DNA from: CAYNNP01 sp964398215
Lineage (GTDB): Bacteria > Planctomycetota > Planctomycetia > Pirellulales > Pirellulaceae
Reading direction: 5' to 3'
Length of the DNA: 14,247 nucleotides
NCBI GenBank assembly: GCA_964398215.1
Contig: CAYNNP010000173.1
Location: 1-14,247, forward strand
Shown in pieces: positions 1 through 7,862 of this stretch. Below the pieces are notes generated by a model. That model searched no databases, was not told the DNA's origin, and was given only the letters and a program-made list of their open reading frames with translations. Made by a program: the position numbers and the translations under genes. How positions within the stretch are numbered: the first letter of the stretch is position 1; the number at the start of each line of letters is the position of its first letter.

Positions 1-166
1 AAAAAACGCAACTGCAAAACTCACGCCACCAGACAGAATGCGAATTCAAATCAAAAGGCCAGAGGCCGACACAGCTTCTTGTTCGGTCCTCAGTTAAAAC
101 ACGAAAGAAGGACGGCTACCGCGGCCTGCAATTCTGAATCGCCGAACTCTTGCGGGCTTTCTTATA

Positions 167-1423
167 TCAATCGTGCTGTACGCAATACAGCGTGGTGCCC
201 GAACGCAGCAGCAGTCGATCATCAACAATGGCGGGTGTTGCGTTGAATCGTTCCCCGTCGCCACCTAGTTTGTTTACTGCCAATTCCTGGTACTCTGGCG
301 AAGCCTTGAGTACCAAGACGCCGGCGTCTCGGGTTGTCAAAAACAGATTCACACCGTCACTAACAATCGACGCATAAACACGACTTCGTGTGGGCAGACG
401 CTCTCGGAACATGATTTCTCCGTCGCTAGCACGCAAGCACAATGCAATCGATTTGTCGTGAGACCAAAACAGATGACCATTGACCAGAACCGGGCTTGTC
501 ACATTGGCTCCTAGCGATTGTTCCCATACAAGGCTCGACTCGCTTACATCGCCTTTACCACCTGCCGTGATCACAAACGTCTTGTTGCTGCGTCCACCAC
601 TGCAATAAAGCGTTTGTCCATTCGTAACAACGCAGGGCACGACATAGTCTTGAATGGCATCGCAGCTCCATTTACGACTGCCCGTGGCAGGATCCAAACC
701 TAGAATCGCGCCCTTTTGATTCAATACCAGCTCCGATTGGTTGTCGTTTAGGTTCACAATCGTTGGCGTCGTCCAAGCTTTCACGATTTCGGAAGTTCTC
801 CATCGGATCTTGCCAGTCGCCTTTTCGATTCCATAGACTGCGCCGTCTTCAATCGAAGCGTTCATGATCACCAGGTCTTGAAAAACAATGGGGCTAGCTG
901 CAGCACCGAACCCAGCCACCTTGGTGCCCAGCTGCTTGCGCCACAAAAATTCGCCGTCATGCGAAAACGCCACCAACCCGGAAGGTCCAAAAAACGCGTA
1001 GACGTTTTGATCGTCCACGCACGGCGTTGGTGATGCATAGCCGTGGTCAATAATGCGTTTGCTGGCCTTCTGTTCTTCGGACGCAGGATCAATCTGTTTG
1101 TCCCACAACAACCGGCCGTCTTTCACGGACAGACACAGCACATGGAGTTTGAGTTTGGCGCGATCCCCAGGAGCTTCGGCGGACAACGCGTAGCCTGAGT
1201 ACGCTGTCAAAAAGATTTTGTCGCCATGAATGACCGGACTGCTAGAACCTTTGCCGGGTAGTTTTGTTTTCCAAGCAAGATTGCTTGTGTCACTCCATTT
1301 CGTTGGCAGTTTCGCGGCTGAAACTCCCGATCCGGACTGACCACGAAAACGCGTCCATGTTTCCGCAAAACCAATGCTTGTGACGAAAGCAAAAGTAAGA
1401 CAAAAGCAAAACACTCGAAACAT
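167..1423 (-). CDS. Secreted PQQ-like beta-propeller repeat protein
   Basis: A 418-residue protein. The ATG at 1423 is chosen because it opens a classic signal peptide (MFRVFCFCLTFAFVTSIGFA, probable cleavage after A20). The same frame extends upstream to 1579 but would run into the preceding gene with low-complexity Ser-rich sequence. The mature part has repeated blade-like units: a 'SSPVIHGDKIFLTA' type strand followed by 'DGRLLWDKQ', 'TGKIRWRT', 'TGSRKWS' and 'DGEIMFRE'. These G-x-(x)-x-W/F turns mark PQQ-like (YVTN/quinoprotein-type) propellers. Such proteins are numerous in planctomycetes and are usually not true dehydrogenases; no catalytic or PQQ-binding residues can be assigned here. 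The expected location is periplasmic or extracellular. It lies 100 bases downstream of the PafA-like gene on the same strand and may share its transcript. The fold is confident; the substrate is unknown. Confidence 0.88.
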   Translation of the reverse strand: MFRVFCFCLTFAFVTSIGFAETWTRFRGQSGSGVSAAKLPTKWSDTSNLAWKTKLPGKGSSSPVIHGDKIFLTAYSGYALSAEAPGDRAKLKLHVLCLSVKDGRLLWDKQIDPASEEQKASKRIIDHGYASPTPCVDDQNVYAFFGPSGLVAFSHDGEFLWRKQLGTKVAGFGAAASPIVFQDLVIMNASIEDGAVYGIEKATGKIRWRTSEIVKAWTTPTIVNLNDNQSELVLNQKGAILGLDPATGSRKWSCDAIQDYVVPCVVTNGQTLYCSGGRSNKTFVITAGGKGDVSESSLVWEQSLGANVTSPVLVNGHLFWSHDKSIALCLRASDGEIMFRERLPTRSRVYASIVSDGVNLFLTTRDAGVLVLKASPEYQELAVNKLGGDGERFNATPAIVDDRLLLRSGTTLYCVQHD

Positions 1424-1523
1424 ATCAATCACATTGGAAGGGAGCGGGGCAAGAATGCTGCAAAAGAAAATAGCTGACCGAGCAACTAAATGCAAAGCGA
1501 ACAGAGAAAGTGAGGAACTCGAA

Positions 1524-3176
1524 CTACTCAGAGAGTGGCTCAATGAATTCGATCCGGCGTCGATTTTTTCCTCGACCAATCATCGCATGAGTCCATTCGG
1601 CCTGGAGCGATTCATCAGAGCCAGAAAATTCGCGAATCAGCCAACCTCGCTTTGCTGCCGGCGAACTAGCAGGTGGCGAGCGGCGACGACGAGAAATCTG
1701 ATCGGGATCAATCAACTCAAGTCCCGGTTTCGCTTCACTCAATTGGCGATAGTAGCCATCACGAGAAAGTTCATGATATCGCAGATCGATCTTCTTCTTC
1801 TCCGCCCAAGTCACATCGCCCATTTGGTCAATCAGCCATCGCTTGGTCAGCCAGTCTACGTTCCCAATCGCATCCTCAATATCATCCGCGTTTCTACGGT
1901 ACGCTATGACTGTGTCCAACAATTCGCCCCAACGTTGAATCACCAGCGGCGCTTCACCACGACGGTTCACCGGTGTCGATTCAACCAACGCGGCAGCCGC
2001 TTTCAAGTACTTTCGTTGAATATCGATCGCTGAAAGCTTGCCCTGGCTCGTTGGCACTCGAGTCACCAGATGCCAATCACCAGCCAATTTACTCAAGCAG
2101 CGAATTGGTTTCGCAATGGTTGGCAGTTCTTTTCCTCGCCCCGATTCAATCAAATCCAGCAGCAACGAAACCGCTCCGAATTTCACGTACTCCGACAAGT
2201 CCGATAGGTTGGAATCCGACAACCCAATCTGCAATCTCTGGCGACGACAAAACATCCGCAAAGTTGATCCCAACGAAAGATAAGATCTCGCGCAGTAATG
2301 TCCCAGCCAATGGCCGTAAACAAAAATAGGACGTTCACCACAAAAACCTCCCATGTCGGCGACGGAATCTGTCGCCATCGCCTTCACGCTCAGCCAATAC
2401 CGCCCATCGTGATCCAATAACCCACTTCCGCAGATCGCCGGACGTGAGATCAAGAAAGCAGTCAAGTACTTTCGCTGCCTGCGGAATGCAACTCGCCGCG
2501 CCACAAAACGCAGAGTCAACACTGTTGGAAAGTGCACGATGCGGTGCACTCTGATAATCAAATTGCCAACCCACGATGGCACAACATGAAACATTTCCTC
2601 CGGACCGCCATCCGTCTTGGCATCTGGAGTTTGGCTCAATCGTAAAACTGCGACCAGCGCGAAAACCATCGCCATCAATGGGAACAGAATCAACATCGTA
2701 CAAAACTGCATTGCCCATAACACACAGACCATCAACCGATAAACCAATAGCCAAACACCGGAGGCGACTTCGGTTTCATAGTTCTCCTGGCAACCATAGA
2801 TGTGCCCCAACGCATCAGAACTGTTCTTCAAGACCCTCAGGTCCACATCCAAATCAACATCCCGGGCGGCCTCTTCCACCATCGAATCAATGGATCTTTG
2901 ACACGCTAACAGTTCGCTTGGGCTATGCACTTCTGGCGTGGCGACTTCTATCAGTCCGCCAGGCAACGCATGCATGGATGGATGCGACTCGAATGTAACC
3001 GCGCCACCGCTAGCCAAAAACATCTGGTCACTGTCAAACAAGCCTTCCGCGGTGGGTTGGTCTCGCCGGATCGCATCACAGATTGCTTTGTAAATTGCCT
3101 TCGAAGCAGGTAAGTCTTGATGCCGCAATTCCGCATGATTCATGATCAGCGTTGCGTACTCCGTTTCCATTCCCAT
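1524..3176 (-). CDS. PafA/Dop-family (Pup ligase-like) protein with inserted membrane segment
   Basis: About 550 residues. Family hallmarks are all present: the N-terminal nucleotide/metal strand METEY (residues 3-7), the KNSSDALGHIYGCQENYE block (117-134, matching the family KNNTD..G.SYGCHENY motif), LISRPAICGSG, a GLSDSNLSDL..YVKFGA block (about 318-335), and a WAEKKKIDLRYHELSR..GYYRQL block near 457-477. PafA attaches the small protein Pup to lysines and Dop removes or deamidates it. Which activity this protein has cannot be told. Unusually, residues about 138-181 form one long hydrophobic stretch (WLLVYRLMVCVLW...MAMVFALVAVL), enough for one or two membrane helices, followed by a second semi-hydrophobic stretch. 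The start is uncertain. The ATG at 3176 begins two residues inside the first conserved strand, so an upstream start (ATG 3284, or a rare CTG at 3191 giving xVSRLMGMETEY) is possible. No pup, prcA/B or arc gene lies in the window. Confidence 0.82.
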   Translation of the reverse strand: MGMETEYATLIMNHAELRHQDLPASKAIYKAICDAIRRDQPTAEGLFDSDQMFLASGGAVTFESHPSMHALPGGLIEVATPEVHSPSELLACQRSIDSMVEEAARDVDLDVDLRVLKNSSDALGHIYGCQENYETEVASGVWLLVYRLMVCVLWAMQFCTMLILFPLMAMVFALVAVLRLSQTPDAKTDGGPEEMFHVVPSWVGNLIIRVHRIVHFPTVLTLRFVARRVAFRRQRKYLTAFLISRPAICGSGLLDHDGRYWLSVKAMATDSVADMGGFCGERPIFVYGHWLGHYCARSYLSLGSTLRMFCRRQRLQIGLSDSNLSDLSEYVKFGAVSLLLDLIESGRGKELPTIAKPIRCLSKLAGDWHLVTRVPTSQGKLSAIDIQRKYLKAAAALVESTPVNRRGEAPLVIQRWGELLDTVIAYRRNADDIEDAIGNVDWLTKRWLIDQMGDVTWAEKKKIDLRYHELSRDGYYRQLSEAKPGLELIDPDQISRRRRSPPASSPAAKRGWLIREFSGSDESLQAEWTHAMIGRGKNRRRIEFIEPLSE

Positions 3177-3443
3177 TAATCGAGAAACCAGCCGCCGACG
3201 GTTACGGTGGTTGGAAACGGAATTCTTTAGGTTTGCTTTTGGACTCAAAGGACAACCCAACAGGAGGCTAATACCTAAGTCCATCGTATCAGACAAAGAC
3301 ACCCAAAGTAGATTGTTTTTCAAATTCCGCCGCCACAATCACGGCCGGTTTTGGCAGAATTCACACTGCAGGGGCTTGCCGACGGATTGCCACTGGTTTC
3401 TGCTTGTTTTCCCACAATAACCCTCATCAAGAATCGAGAGATC

Positions 3444-3902
3444 ATGGCAAGCAAACTGGTACACCTGTTCGCAACGATCGGCGCCATCAGCGCCATCACA
3501 TTGGTCGGATGCAGCAACAAAAAAGCCGAAGATGCCGTTGCCTTGCGCAAAACGATGCTCAAGAAAGTGGGCCAAGCCTACCTGTCATTCTCGAAAGAAA
3601 AACAGCGTAGCCCCAGCAACATCGAAGAACTAGCGGCGTTCATTGACCAAGCCAGCGATGACCCAAAACCTACCGCACCTGCCCAGCGATTGCGCGAAGG
3701 CGACATTATCATGCATTGGAATTCGTCGCTCGAATCAGCCAAAGGAAACGAATCGCGATTCGTTCTCGGGTTCGAACCCTCTGTACTTCAGACAGGTGGC
3801 TACATCATTACCGTTGAAGGCAACGTGGTGCTGGTAACTGGAAAGACTTTTATCCAGTATAAAACACCCCAAAAAGCGGTCAGCGAAAAACCAGCCGCTT
3901 GA
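3444..3902 (+). CDS. Small putative lipoprotein, function unknown
   Basis: A 152-residue protein. The ATG at 3444 is preferred because it starts MASKLVHLFATIGAISAITLVGC, a lipoprotein signal peptide with lipobox LVGC and acylated Cys23. Upstream in-frame codons back to 3351 would bury this signal. GAGAG lies just before the start but very close to it. The mature part begins SNKKAEDAVALRKTMLKKVGQAYLSF, an amphipathic helix. It continues with a short alpha/beta domain containing IIMHWNSSLE, FVLGFEPSVLQTGGYIITVEGNVVLVTG, and a polar tail. I do not recognise a named family. Small lipoproteins of this layout, with a helix followed by a pilin-like or PepSY-like sheet, are frequent in planctomycetes. 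It diverges from the PafA-like gene and converges on the BBP7 gene. Probably anchored in a membrane facing the periplasm. Confidence 0.75.
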   Translation: MASKLVHLFATIGAISAITLVGCSNKKAEDAVALRKTMLKKVGQAYLSFSKEKQRSPSNIEELAAFIDQASDDPKPTAPAQRLREGDIIMHWNSSLESAKGNESRFVLGFEPSVLQTGGYIITVEGNVVLVTGKTFIQYKTPQKAVSEKPAA

Positions 3903-3927
3903 TGAACCCCATCACTGTTCAGCCAAG

Positions 3928-3943
3928 AAACCCATTTGGGTTT
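3928..3943. terminator. Short hairpin between convergent genes
   Basis: AAACCC (3928-3933), loop ATTT, GGGTTT (3938-3943) is a perfect 6-bp inverted repeat between the lipoprotein gene (+) and the BBP7 gene (-). A-rich and T-rich flanks would give a short U tract in both directions. It overlaps the BBP7 stop codon (3942-3944). It could act as a weak bidirectional terminator; the stem is short and AT-rich, so this is tentative. Confidence 0.4.
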
Positions 3944-5483
3944 AAAAGTTATACAATAGCCCGATGTTGAATCCGTGAGCAACCACAGACGTATCGTCGA
4001 ATCTGAATTCGGGCCGCAGTGGTCCGACAAGAGGCGACACTGGTGGTGGTGCTAAGTTCGGATTGATCGCCAAATCAATATGCTCGCCTGGGCGTACAAC
4101 GCGATCCCAATAGATCAACGAATAGCCAAACTGCAATCGAGTGAACTCGCCCAAGCGAACGCCAAGCGTTGCACCAAGCTCTGGTATCAATGCAAATTCA
4201 TCTCGCGAGAACGAACCCGAGTTGGATGACAATGCGAAGAATCCAGCGTCAAAGTTGTCGACCAATCCTTGGCCATCGATGGTTGTTTGCGTTCCGCGAA
4301 TGGTCACATTCTGCGAATTGGTACCAAACGCAAGTTTCGCCAAAAGCTGTAAATCGTATCTTGATCGAAACTGGTGCCAACGAAATCCAACCTCTCCACC
4401 GTTGAAGCGATTGCTAGTTCGGAAGCTGTCGGCAATAGCAAACGATCCGCCGTCAGTGGGCTGCAAGTCTTCGGTAATGACTAGTGATTCTTTGAGCCCT
4501 GCGTAGCGATATCCAAACATTATATCCAGTCTTGTTGAACCATTGCATTCGCACTTTTGGCAAAGGTTTCCAACCACCCGAATTCCGGCCGATTCAAAAT
4601 CGCTTCGCCCGGTTACAGTTGCGGTACCAGCAACGATACCAGGGAAACTGACCAATTCAGTGTCTTGTTGATTCGTCAGAGCATTAAAAAATGGACGGGT
4701 AAAGATCGTAGAGCCAACTGAGTCGCCTGCAGAACGCTGAAAAAAGTCACTCGCGTCCTCCAGGAAAACGTACTCACCTTCGATCCCAAATTGTTTATTC
4801 AGATCTTGCCACGCACCAACTCGTAGTCGAAATCCAGAGCGATAGTCGTCTACCAAGTCCCCGGCTGTTCCGCCGACGACTGTCTGCCCAGCAACATTCA
4901 GTGCTGTGTTGCCACGTGCCGTGCCAGCTGGCGCCGTCGCGATCAAAGGTGGTGTTTCCATGCCAGAGAGCCACCAACCCAAGTATTCGGTGCTCGCCCA
5001 TAATCGCGAACCGCTTGCAGCGCTGAATCCGCCTCCGGCACCAACGCCAAGACCACCAGCTGAACATCCGCCGCAGTCGCACGAAGCCGGGTACCCACAA
5101 GACCCGATGGAATCGCACCCTCCGATGAAATCGCATCCACTGTCGACGATCAGAGGCGAAATCGCACCTGTCTCACAACCACAAACCGGGCCGCAACCAC
5201 CATCGCAGGTCGATATCACTGGGCCCTCGCATCCGCAGACAGGTCCACATCCACCATCACAGGTAGATGCAATCGGCCCCTCGCATCCGCAAACAGGCCC
5301 ACACCCACCATCACAGGTTGATGCAATCGGCATTGGGTCTTCGCATCCGCATACAGGTCCGCAAGTATCGCATGGTCCGCTGGCGAAAGCAGAACTGCAA
5401 ATCAAACCCAAGCATAGGAAGAGTCTCCCAAGGCAGGCGATCGCCTGTAGCGCTGTTTCATGTCGAGACATTCGATTCGTCAT
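3942..5483 (-). CDS. BBP7-family outer-membrane beta-barrel protein with Cys-rich N-terminal repeats
   Basis: A 513-residue protein. An N-terminal signal peptide (hydrophobic about residues 12-35, ending SSAFA) is followed by a Cys-rich region (38-140) with four near-identical C-D-x-x-CGPVCGCE units, then a Gly-rich linker. From about residue 160 it matches the BBP7 barrel type described in Rhodopirellula/Planctomyces: RLWASTEYLGWWLSGM with PPLIATAP, GWRLR-like strands (FRLRVGAW, FGIEGEYVFL), FGYRYAGL, GGEVGFRWHQFRSRYDLQLLAKLAFG, SRDEFALIPELGATLG, FGYSLIYWDRVVRPGEHIDLAINPN. The C-terminus, GFNIGLLYNF, ends in an aromatic residue as outer-membrane barrels do. It presumably sits in the outer membrane with the Cys repeats at the periplasmic or surface end. 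ATG 5483 is used; ATG 5471 (MSRHE...) would give the same signal peptide. Transcribed divergently from the HD-GYP gene. Confidence 0.9.
   Translation of the reverse strand: MTNRMSRHETALQAIACLGRLFLCLGLICSSAFASGPCDTCGPVCGCEDPMPIASTCDGGCGPVCGCEGPIASTCDGGCGPVCGCEGPVISTCDGGCGPVCGCETGAISPLIVDSGCDFIGGCDSIGSCGYPASCDCGGCSAGGLGVGAGGGFSAASGSRLWASTEYLGWWLSGMETPPLIATAPAGTARGNTALNVAGQTVVGGTAGDLVDDYRSGFRLRVGAWQDLNKQFGIEGEYVFLEDASDFFQRSAGDSVGSTIFTRPFFNALTNQQDTELVSFPGIVAGTATVTGRSDFESAGIRVVGNLCQKCECNGSTRLDIMFGYRYAGLKESLVITEDLQPTDGGSFAIADSFRTSNRFNGGEVGFRWHQFRSRYDLQLLAKLAFGTNSQNVTIRGTQTTIDGQGLVDNFDAGFFALSSNSGSFSRDEFALIPELGATLGVRLGEFTRLQFGYSLIYWDRVVRPGEHIDLAINPNLAPPPVSPLVGPLRPEFRFDDTSVVAHGFNIGLLYNF
5172..5372 (-). 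repeat. In-gene tandem repeat encoding CDGGCGPVCGCE units
   Basis: Four consecutive units of about 18-19 codons (54-57 bp) lie at the start of the mature BBP7 protein, residues about 38-104. The first unit is slightly divergent (CDTCGPVCGCEDP). The next three read CDGGCGPVCGCE and differ mainly in their last residues (GPIAST, GPVIST, TGAISP). The near-identity is visible in the DNA as recurring cctcgcatccgcaaacaggt-like blocks, which suggests recent duplication by slippage or unequal recombination. Confidence 0.85.
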
Positions 5484-5795
5484 CCGGTCGCAGTAAAGAA
5501 TTAACGGTTATGCCGTCTGTATCGGCAGCCATTCAGGTTTTGTTTAATTCGTTTCAAGCTTCATTAAAGTTCCATCGCTATTTCAAGCCGGCACGTTGTT
5601 TCACGCCCGAGTTGCACAAGCATTCAACGAGGCATTTGCACCACCTGGAACTGTTCGCCTGTACCTCTGAACAATCCGTAGAACTGATCCACAAGGCGCG
5701 ATTGCCAGGATTGCGGACCATGATCTTCACCCAAACGGGGTACCCGCCGACCTAACGACGTAGGGTTCAGGGTCCTTCTATCCACCACAGATATC
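5484..5795. promoter_or_regulatory. Divergent intergenic region between BBP7 and HD-GYP genes
   Basis: These 312 bases contain no convincing gene; an open frame crossing it on the plus strand has no family resemblance and overlaps the BBP7 coding region. It must hold promoters for both flanking genes. The BBP7-proximal part (5520-5585) is AT-rich and has the 8-bp direct repeat TTTCAAGC at 5552-5559 and 5581-5588 (29 bp apart), which on the minus strand places two CTTGAAA boxes upstream of BBP7. No good -10/-35 pair could be assigned, and no Shine-Dalgarno sequence is evident before either start. Confidence 0.45.
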
Positions 5796-6995
5796 ATGAT
5801 TACAAACTCCTCGGTTCCACCTAGCGACGACAACTTGTTCGTTCCTAGCGTTGAAAAAGAATTCGATCTACTTGCCGGTGCGCTCGCCGCGCGGTTTGAG
5901 GAATTGTCCTTGATTCGCGAATTCACCAATAACCTGGAACTCGATCAAGAATCGCTGGAAGTCGCCAGTGCTCTGATCCAAGAACTGGCTCCATGCGTCG
6001 GCTTGCGCTCACTCGCCATCCATCTTGAAAAAGACACCAACCGAAACACAGAAGCGACTTTCCTGTTCAGTGGCACAGAAATTCAACCGTCATGCTTTCA
6101 CGAAATCAAACGGACTTTCCAAGCAAATTCGTTAGAAGACACTAAACGCATCGCGATTTCCAACCACATGGATTGCCCGGGCGACCAGAAGTGCCACGTG
6201 GTTCTTGTCCCAGTCTGTCGCGGCGAACAAGTACTGGGCCACATGCTTGGCATTCGTGATTCAACAAGCGATGAACTAGGGACCGTCGAAGCGGATCTGA
6301 TGAAATCAACTGCCATGATGCTGGCAGTGCATTTGATCAACAAGCGTCAATTCGTCGATTTGCAACTGATGCTAGAGTCCACAATCCAGGCCTTTGTTTG
6401 TGCGATTGATGCCAAAGATCCCTATACGCACGGACACAGTACACGAGTATGCAATCTCTCTGTTGCAATCGCTAAAACGCTCGGCTACGACGAAAACCAG
6501 CTGGACAACCTGCGGATGGGTGCAATCCTGCACGACATCGGCAAAATCGGTATTGATGATGCAGTTCTTCGAAAGCCATCGCAGTTGAGCAAAGAAGAAT
6601 TCGAGCACATCAAAACACACCCCGTTATCGGCTACGAAATCATCAAGTCGATTCCAAAATTCAAGCCGTTCTTACCAGCAGTCCGCAGTCACCACGAATG
6701 CTGGGATGGATCTGGCTACCCCGATGGGCTGAAGGGTGAAAACATTCCCATGGACGCACGCATCGTGGCGGTCGCCGATGGGTTTGACGCAATGACCAGC
6801 GATCGGCCATACCGAAACGGAATGTCGTTAGAAAAGGTCTGCCAAATCATGCGAGAAGGTCGTGGTACTCAGTGGGCAACTCGCGTCGTCGATGCTTTAT
6901 TGGCTTCGCCTGAATTGATGGACAAATCCCTTGCTGCCGCACAAGCCAATCGCCCCGCGGTAAATTCCGCAACACAAAAGGAAAACGTGAAATGA
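5796..6995 (+). CDS. HD-GYP domain protein (putative c-di-GMP phosphodiesterase) with N-terminal GAF-like sensor
   Basis: A 399-residue protein. The C-terminal half (about 195-372) is a complete HD-GYP domain: AIDAKDPYTHGHSTRV (His212/His214), ILHDIGKIGI (His246-Asp247), H275, RSHHECWDGSGYPDGLKG (His299-His300, GYP at 307-309), ARIVAVADGFDAMTSDRPYR (Asp328). All signature metal-ligand residues look intact, so hydrolysis of cyclic di-GMP is likely in the cytoplasm. The N-terminal part (about 20-185) has a predicted helix (EKEFDLLAGALAARFEELSLIREF) and a GAF-like alpha/beta region ending in a helix that leads into the HD-GYP domain. Its ligand is unknown. It contains Cys100, Cys127, Cys134 and Cys141, which could matter for redox or metal sensing, but that is speculation. 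Its stop overlaps the start of the next gene (ATGA), so the two are probably co-translated. Confidence 0.93.
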   Translation: MITNSSVPPSDDNLFVPSVEKEFDLLAGALAARFEELSLIREFTNNLELDQESLEVASALIQELAPCVGLRSLAIHLEKDTNRNTEATFLFSGTEIQPSCFHEIKRTFQANSLEDTKRIAISNHMDCPGDQKCHVVLVPVCRGEQVLGHMLGIRDSTSDELGTVEADLMKSTAMMLAVHLINKRQFVDLQLMLESTIQAFVCAIDAKDPYTHGHSTRVCNLSVAIAKTLGYDENQLDNLRMGAILHDIGKIGIDDAVLRKPSQLSKEEFEHIKTHPVIGYEIIKSIPKFKPFLPAVRSHHECWDGSGYPDGLKGENIPMDARIVAVADGFDAMTSDRPYRNGMSLEKVCQIMREGRGTQWATRVVDALLASPELMDKSLAAAQANRPAVNSATQKENVK

Positions 6996-7357
6996 GACGT
7001 GACGCAAAATTGATCTTCAAACTGATGTTGTTCGTTGAACAAAAAGGCAGCCGACTGTTCAAAGGAGCCATCATCATCGACGGTCACGAACGTGACGAAG
7101 TCATCCACCACGTCTATCTCTTGGCAGACGCTGGGTTCATTGAACTGGGACGCGACACGATCGCAGACAAAGGCCCATTGGTTTTGACATGGAAAGGATG
7201 TGACTATCTGGACGAACTGCGCGAAAAATACTCCAGGTCATCAAAAGCCACCACGTCCTCGGCCAAACCATCAAAAACAGCTGCCAAGCCAACCGCCAAA
7301 ACAGCTCCTTTGACGAACCCGTCCCCACCTGCGCCTGCACCCGCCCCCAGCGCGTGA
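6992..7357 (+). CDS. DUF2513-like small winged-helix protein with Ala/Pro/Lys-rich tail
   Basis: A 121-residue protein whose ATG overlaps the HD-GYP stop (ATGA, 6992-6995). The first 80 residues resemble DUF2513 proteins: MRRDAKLIFKLMLFVEQKG at the start, then EVIHHVYLLADAGFIELG and a PLVLTWKGCDYLDELRE ending. This helix-turn-helix plus wing pattern is often called a small DNA-binding or phage-associated protein. From residue 83 the sequence turns into a low-complexity tail rich in Ser, Lys, Ala, Thr and Pro (SKATTSSAKPSKTAAKP... ending PSPPAPAPAPSA), which is likely disordered. The family match is from memory of its motifs, so moderately certain. Tight coupling to the HD-GYP gene suggests a transcriptional or signalling partner. 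Confidence 0.7.
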   Translation: MRRDAKLIFKLMLFVEQKGSRLFKGAIIIDGHERDEVIHHVYLLADAGFIELGRDTIADKGPLVLTWKGCDYLDELREKYSRSSKATTSSAKPSKTAAKPTAKTAPLTNPSPPAPAPAPSA

Positions 7358-7409
7358 ACCGCCAGTTCGAGTTCTTAAAAAGACTTGCCCGGTGCTGAGC
7401 AAAAGCAGC

Positions 7410-7826
7410 TTAGACGCTCGCTTGCTCATGCTGTTTCAACAAACGGTCCAGGATTCCGTTCACGAATCTTTGGCTGTTTTTGTCGCCATACCTTTTGGCC
7501 AACACGATCGCCTCGTTAACGGCAACCCGGCCCGGAGTATCGGCAAATAGGATTTCAAAGGCGCCAAGCCGCAGAATGTTTCGATCAATCACGGCCATTC
7601 TTGAGACGGTCCAATTGATCGCAACCTGACCAACCTGCCGGTCAATTTCAGCGCGATGCTGCACCGTTCCGTTCAGCATTTCAAGGGCGAACTCAACCAG
7701 TCCCTTGCGTCCATGCATACGAGAACGAATAAACTGTCTGGATAATTCTGGCGTACGGTTGTTGTTGATGTCTAACTCATACAAGAGTTGAAGCACAACT
7801 TCGCGAGCGCGACGGCGCGTTGACAT
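7410..7826 (-). CDS. nusB: Transcription antitermination factor NusB
   Basis: 138 residues, normal length for NusB. N-terminal TRRRAREVVLQLLYELDINN matches the family R.RA...LYq start. The C-terminal half has the signature VIDRNILRLGAFEILF and VAVNEAIVLAKRYGDKNSQRFVNGILDRL. NusB binds boxA RNA with S10 (NusE) in rRNA antitermination complexes. It begins at ATG 7826; the codons MSTRRRAREV are the usual start. It is not next to ribH, its common partner elsewhere, and stands alone here, convergent with the HD-GYP operon across 52 bases. A palindrome and -10-like hexamer lie upstream. Confidence 0.95.
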   Translation of the reverse strand: MSTRRRAREVVLQLLYELDINNNRTPELSRQFIRSRMHGRKGLVEFALEMLNGTVQHRAEIDRQVGQVAINWTVSRMAVIDRNILRLGAFEILFADTPGRVAVNEAIVLAKRYGDKNSQRFVNGILDRLLKQHEQASV

Positions 7827-7862
7827 GGAGTCTGATCTCTGGAGGCATTGAACGGACCGCAG

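Noticed and set aside
1..166. Left-edge sequence downstream of the beta-propeller gene
   Set aside because: No gene, tRNA, convincing hairpin or repeat seen beyond a small GGCC-AGA-GGCC duplication; nothing to annotate.
1424..1579. N-terminal extension of the beta-propeller gene (Ser-rich)
   Set aside because: It would place a low-complexity stretch before a perfect signal peptide and overlap the PafA-like gene.
4906..5755. Long plus-strand open frames antisense to the BBP7 N-terminus
   Set aside because: Their Pro/His/Gln-rich repeats are the complement of the Cys-rich repeats in the BBP7 gene. The minus-strand frame has a signal peptide and family motifs.
5741..5775. GGGTACCC palindrome and CCTA...TAGG pair upstream of the HD-GYP gene
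   Set aside because: Very short inverted repeats expected by chance; no promoter element aligns with them.
7396..7428. Inverted repeat TGAGCAA...TTGCTCA near the nusB 3' end as a terminator
   Set aside because: The 19-base loop is long, there is no T run after it in either direction, and half of it lies in nusB coding sequence.
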